Shown here piece after piece: positions 6,525-7,999 of a DNA stretch of 7,999 nucleotides. This stretch comes from JBKHBQ01 sp046542305. Lineage in GTDB: Bacteria; Bacteroidota; Bacteroidia; Bacteroidales; 4484-276. The translations under genes were made by a program, and so were the position numbers. Location of the stretch: positions 1 through 7,999 of the forward strand of contig JBKHBQ010000185.1 of assembly GCA_046542305.1 (NCBI GenBank), given 5' to 3'. The notes under the pieces were generated by a model, which was given only the letters and a program-made list of their open reading frames with translations, ran no database searches and was not told the DNA's origin. Positions within the stretch are counted from its first letter, which is position 1. Every line of letters starts with the position of its first letter.

Positions 6525-7268
6525 CTAAATGTTGATAATTTTTGACAAATCTCCTGGCGCGTCGATAGAAATACTTTCCATGTCAGTAAGTTGAACATGG
6601 ATGGAAAACCCGTTTTCGAGCCAGCGCAACTGCTCAAGGGATTCACATTTTTCCAGCTTTCCTTCCGGAAGCGCCACGATTTTTTTTAACGCCTTCGTCC
6701 GGTAGGCATAAATGCCCACATGGCCCAAATACTGATGATTTTTATGCCACTGATCCGGTGGCAGTGTTCTGAAGTATGGAATGGCCGAGCGGCTGAAATA
6801 CAATGCCCGCTGTCTGGCGTCGGTTACCACCTTTACCACATTGGGATTTTCAAGATCCGCAGGCAGCATTATTTTTTTGATCAGCGTGGCAATTTGTACC
6901 TGGGGATCTTTAAACATCTCTGCCAAAAGATCAATTTGCGACGGATCCAAAAATGGTTCGTCACCCTGGATGTTGATAACAGCTCCGAAGTTGCTGCCGG
7001 ATTTTTCCAGTCGCTCAACTACTTCGGCACAGCGCTCGGTGCCGCTGCCATGGGTTTCTGCGGTCATCACAACCCGTCCGCCAAAACTTTCCACCTCCTT
7101 CACAATGCGCTCGTCGTCAGTGGCCACGATCACCTCCGCCAGTTTGGCGGCTTTTGAAGCCTGCTCATAAACCCTACGGATCATCGTTTTACCGTTGATG
7201 TCGATCAGCGGTTTTCCTGGAAAACGCGTGGAGCCATACCGTGCGGGGATGATGCCTGCAATGTTCAT
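6525..7268 (-). CDS. kdsB: 3-deoxy-manno-octulosonate cytidylyltransferase (CMP-Kdo synthetase)
   Basis: The 247-residue cytoplasmic enzyme joins Kdo to CMP using CTP, giving the activated sugar for the lipopolysaccharide inner core, so the host has a Gram-negative envelope. The full motif series is present: IPARYGSTRFPGKPL (7-21) for nucleotide binding, ATDDERI (49-55), HGSGTERCAEV (73-83), INIQGDEPF (98-106) with the metal-binding Asp103, NPNVVKVV, ALYFSRSAIPY, HVGIYAYR, ESLEQLRWLENG and IDAPGDL. Length is typical for the family (about 245-255). The start codon ATG overlaps the prfB stop in the four-base sequence ATGA (7268-7265), which implies translational coupling. The HU/SPOR gene follows after 58 bases with no terminator between. 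No other LPS gene is in the window. Confidence 0.98.
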   Translation of the reverse strand: MNIAGIIPARYGSTRFPGKPLIDINGKTMIRRVYEQASKAAKLAEVIVATDDERIVKEVESFGGRVVMTAETHGSGTERCAEVVERLEKSGSNFGAVINIQGDEPFLDPSQIDLLAEMFKDPQVQIATLIKKIMLPADLENPNVVKVVTDARQRALYFSRSAIPYFRTLPPDQWHKNHQYLGHVGIYAYRTKALKKIVALPEGKLEKCESLEQLRWLENGFSIHVQLTDMESISIDAPGDLSKIINI

Positions 7269-7999
7269 TTCTTTGGTTTTTGCTGTCCGAATTCCATGAG
7301 GAAAGCCTTGATAAAATCGTTGAGGTCGCCGTCCATCACTGCCTGCACATTTCCGGTTTCATGACCTGTTCTCAAATCCTTCACCAGCTTGTATGGGTGC
7401 ATCACATAAGAGCGGATTTGCGAACCCCATTCGATTTTCCGCTTGCTGCCTTCAATTTCGGCGATGGTTTCTTTCTTCTTACGCAGTTCGATTTCGTAGA
7501 GCTGCGATTTGAGCATGCGGAGTGCCTTTTCCCGGTTCTGCTGCTGCGACCGGGTTTCCTGGCATTCCACGATGATACCGGAAGGCTCGTGCCTCAGCCT
7601 GACGGCCGTTTCCACCTTGTTCACATTTTGTCCGCCCGGCCCGCTCGACCTGAAGGTATCCCAGGTGATGTCGGCCGGATTGATATTGATCTCGATGGAA
7701 TCGTCGATCATCGGATAGGCGTAAACCGAGGCAAACGAAGTGTGGCGCTTGTTGGCGGCATCGAAAGGCGAGAGCCGCACCAGGCGGTGCACCCCGTTTT
7801 CGCTTTTCAGATAGCCATAGGCATAATCGCCCACAAATTCCAGCGATACCGATTTGATGCCCGCCACTTCACCTTCCTGGAAATCCACTTCCTTCACCTT
7901 GTATTTGTTCCGCTCGCCCCAGCGGATGTACATGCGCATAAGCATCTGGGCCAAATCCTGGCTTTCGGTGCCACCGGCACCCGGATTGATGTGCAGGAT
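7265..7999 (-). CDS. prfB: Peptide chain release factor 2, C-terminal part (5' end beyond window)
   Basis: The frame is open to the right edge of the window and begins ILHINPGAGGTESQD, so the visible 244 codons are roughly the last two-thirds of a protein of about 365 residues. RF2 recognises UGA and UAA stop codons and releases the peptide on the ribosome. The stop-codon-recognition tripeptide SPF (codons at 7771-7763, in LSPFDAANKRHTSF) marks it as RF2 rather than RF1. The catalytic GGQ lies at 7636-7628 within SSGPGGQNVNK. The domain around GDYAYGYLKSENGVHRLVR is also characteristic. The programmed +1 frameshift site common in prfB would lie near codon 26, outside the window, so its presence cannot be judged. 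It ends in a TGA overlapping the kdsB start. The stop is itself UGA, one of the codons RF2 reads. Confidence 0.97.
   Translation of the reverse strand: MLHINPGAGGTESQDLAQMLMRMYIRWGERNKYKVKEVDFQEGEVAGIKSVSLEFVGDYAYGYLKSENGVHRLVRLSPFDAANKRHTSFASVYAYPMIDDSIEININPADITWDTFRSSGPGGQNVNKVETAVRLRHEPSGIIVECQETRSQQQNREKALRMLKSQLYEIELRKKKETIAEIEGSKRKIEWGSQIRSYVMHPYKLVKDLRTGHETGNVQAVMDGDLNDFIKAFLMEFGQQKPKK

Noticed and set aside
1..7999. Possible defence island, mobile element, CRISPR or other new multi-gene system
   Set aside because: All intact genes belong to known chromosomal families, with no transposase, integrase, repeat array or cluster of unknown genes.

Overview
The window looks like chromosomal DNA of an anaerobic member of the Bacteroidota, probably a Bacteroidales-type marine or sediment lineage. 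This rests on three things. First, one protein joins a CCDC81-like HU domain pair, a membrane helix and a SPOR domain, an arrangement I know only from this phylum. Second, a promoter upstream of trxB fits the Bacteroidota pattern TTTG-N19-21-TAnnTTTG. Third, the coding style and A-rich leaders without clear Shine-Dalgarno sites fit the phylum. A tungsten-type aldehyde ferredoxin oxidoreductase points to anaerobic metabolism. The lineage is inferred; there is no rRNA here.

Layout: positions 1-2076 (+) hold an aldehyde ferredoxin oxidoreductase (AOR) family gene that lacks only its extreme 5' end. It ends in a strong terminator at 2104-2139. All other genes lie on the minus strand and read leftward, in transcription order: prfB (5' part beyond the right edge), kdsB, the HU/SPOR membrane protein, trmB, a dihydroorotate-dehydrogenase-like flavoprotein and trxB. 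trxB converges on the AOR gene. The 346-base gap between them (2077-2422) contains a terminator for each gene and, between the terminators, 57 codons that look like the 3' end of a lost gene. No RNA gene, insertion sequence, CRISPR array or origin was seen.

How the genes work together: prfB and kdsB share an ATGA stop/start overlap and are very likely co-translated. The HU/SPOR gene and trmB follow after 58 and 28 bases, so these four form a plausible housekeeping operon (translation termination, LPS Kdo activation, a division or nucleoid-linked envelope protein, tRNA modification). The flavoprotein and trxB sit behind longer gaps (141 and 173 bases). trxB has its own recognisable promoter, with an inverted repeat between the two promoter elements, so it is probably controlled separately.

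Most of the window is ordinary conserved chromosome, and I found no convincing new multi-gene system. The points worth a second look are the altered iron-sulfur and pterin motifs of the AOR protein, the flavoprotein without the usual dihydroorotate dehydrogenase catalytic base, the HU-membrane-SPOR protein, the gene remnant between two near-identical terminators, and the operator-like repeats in the trxB promoter.
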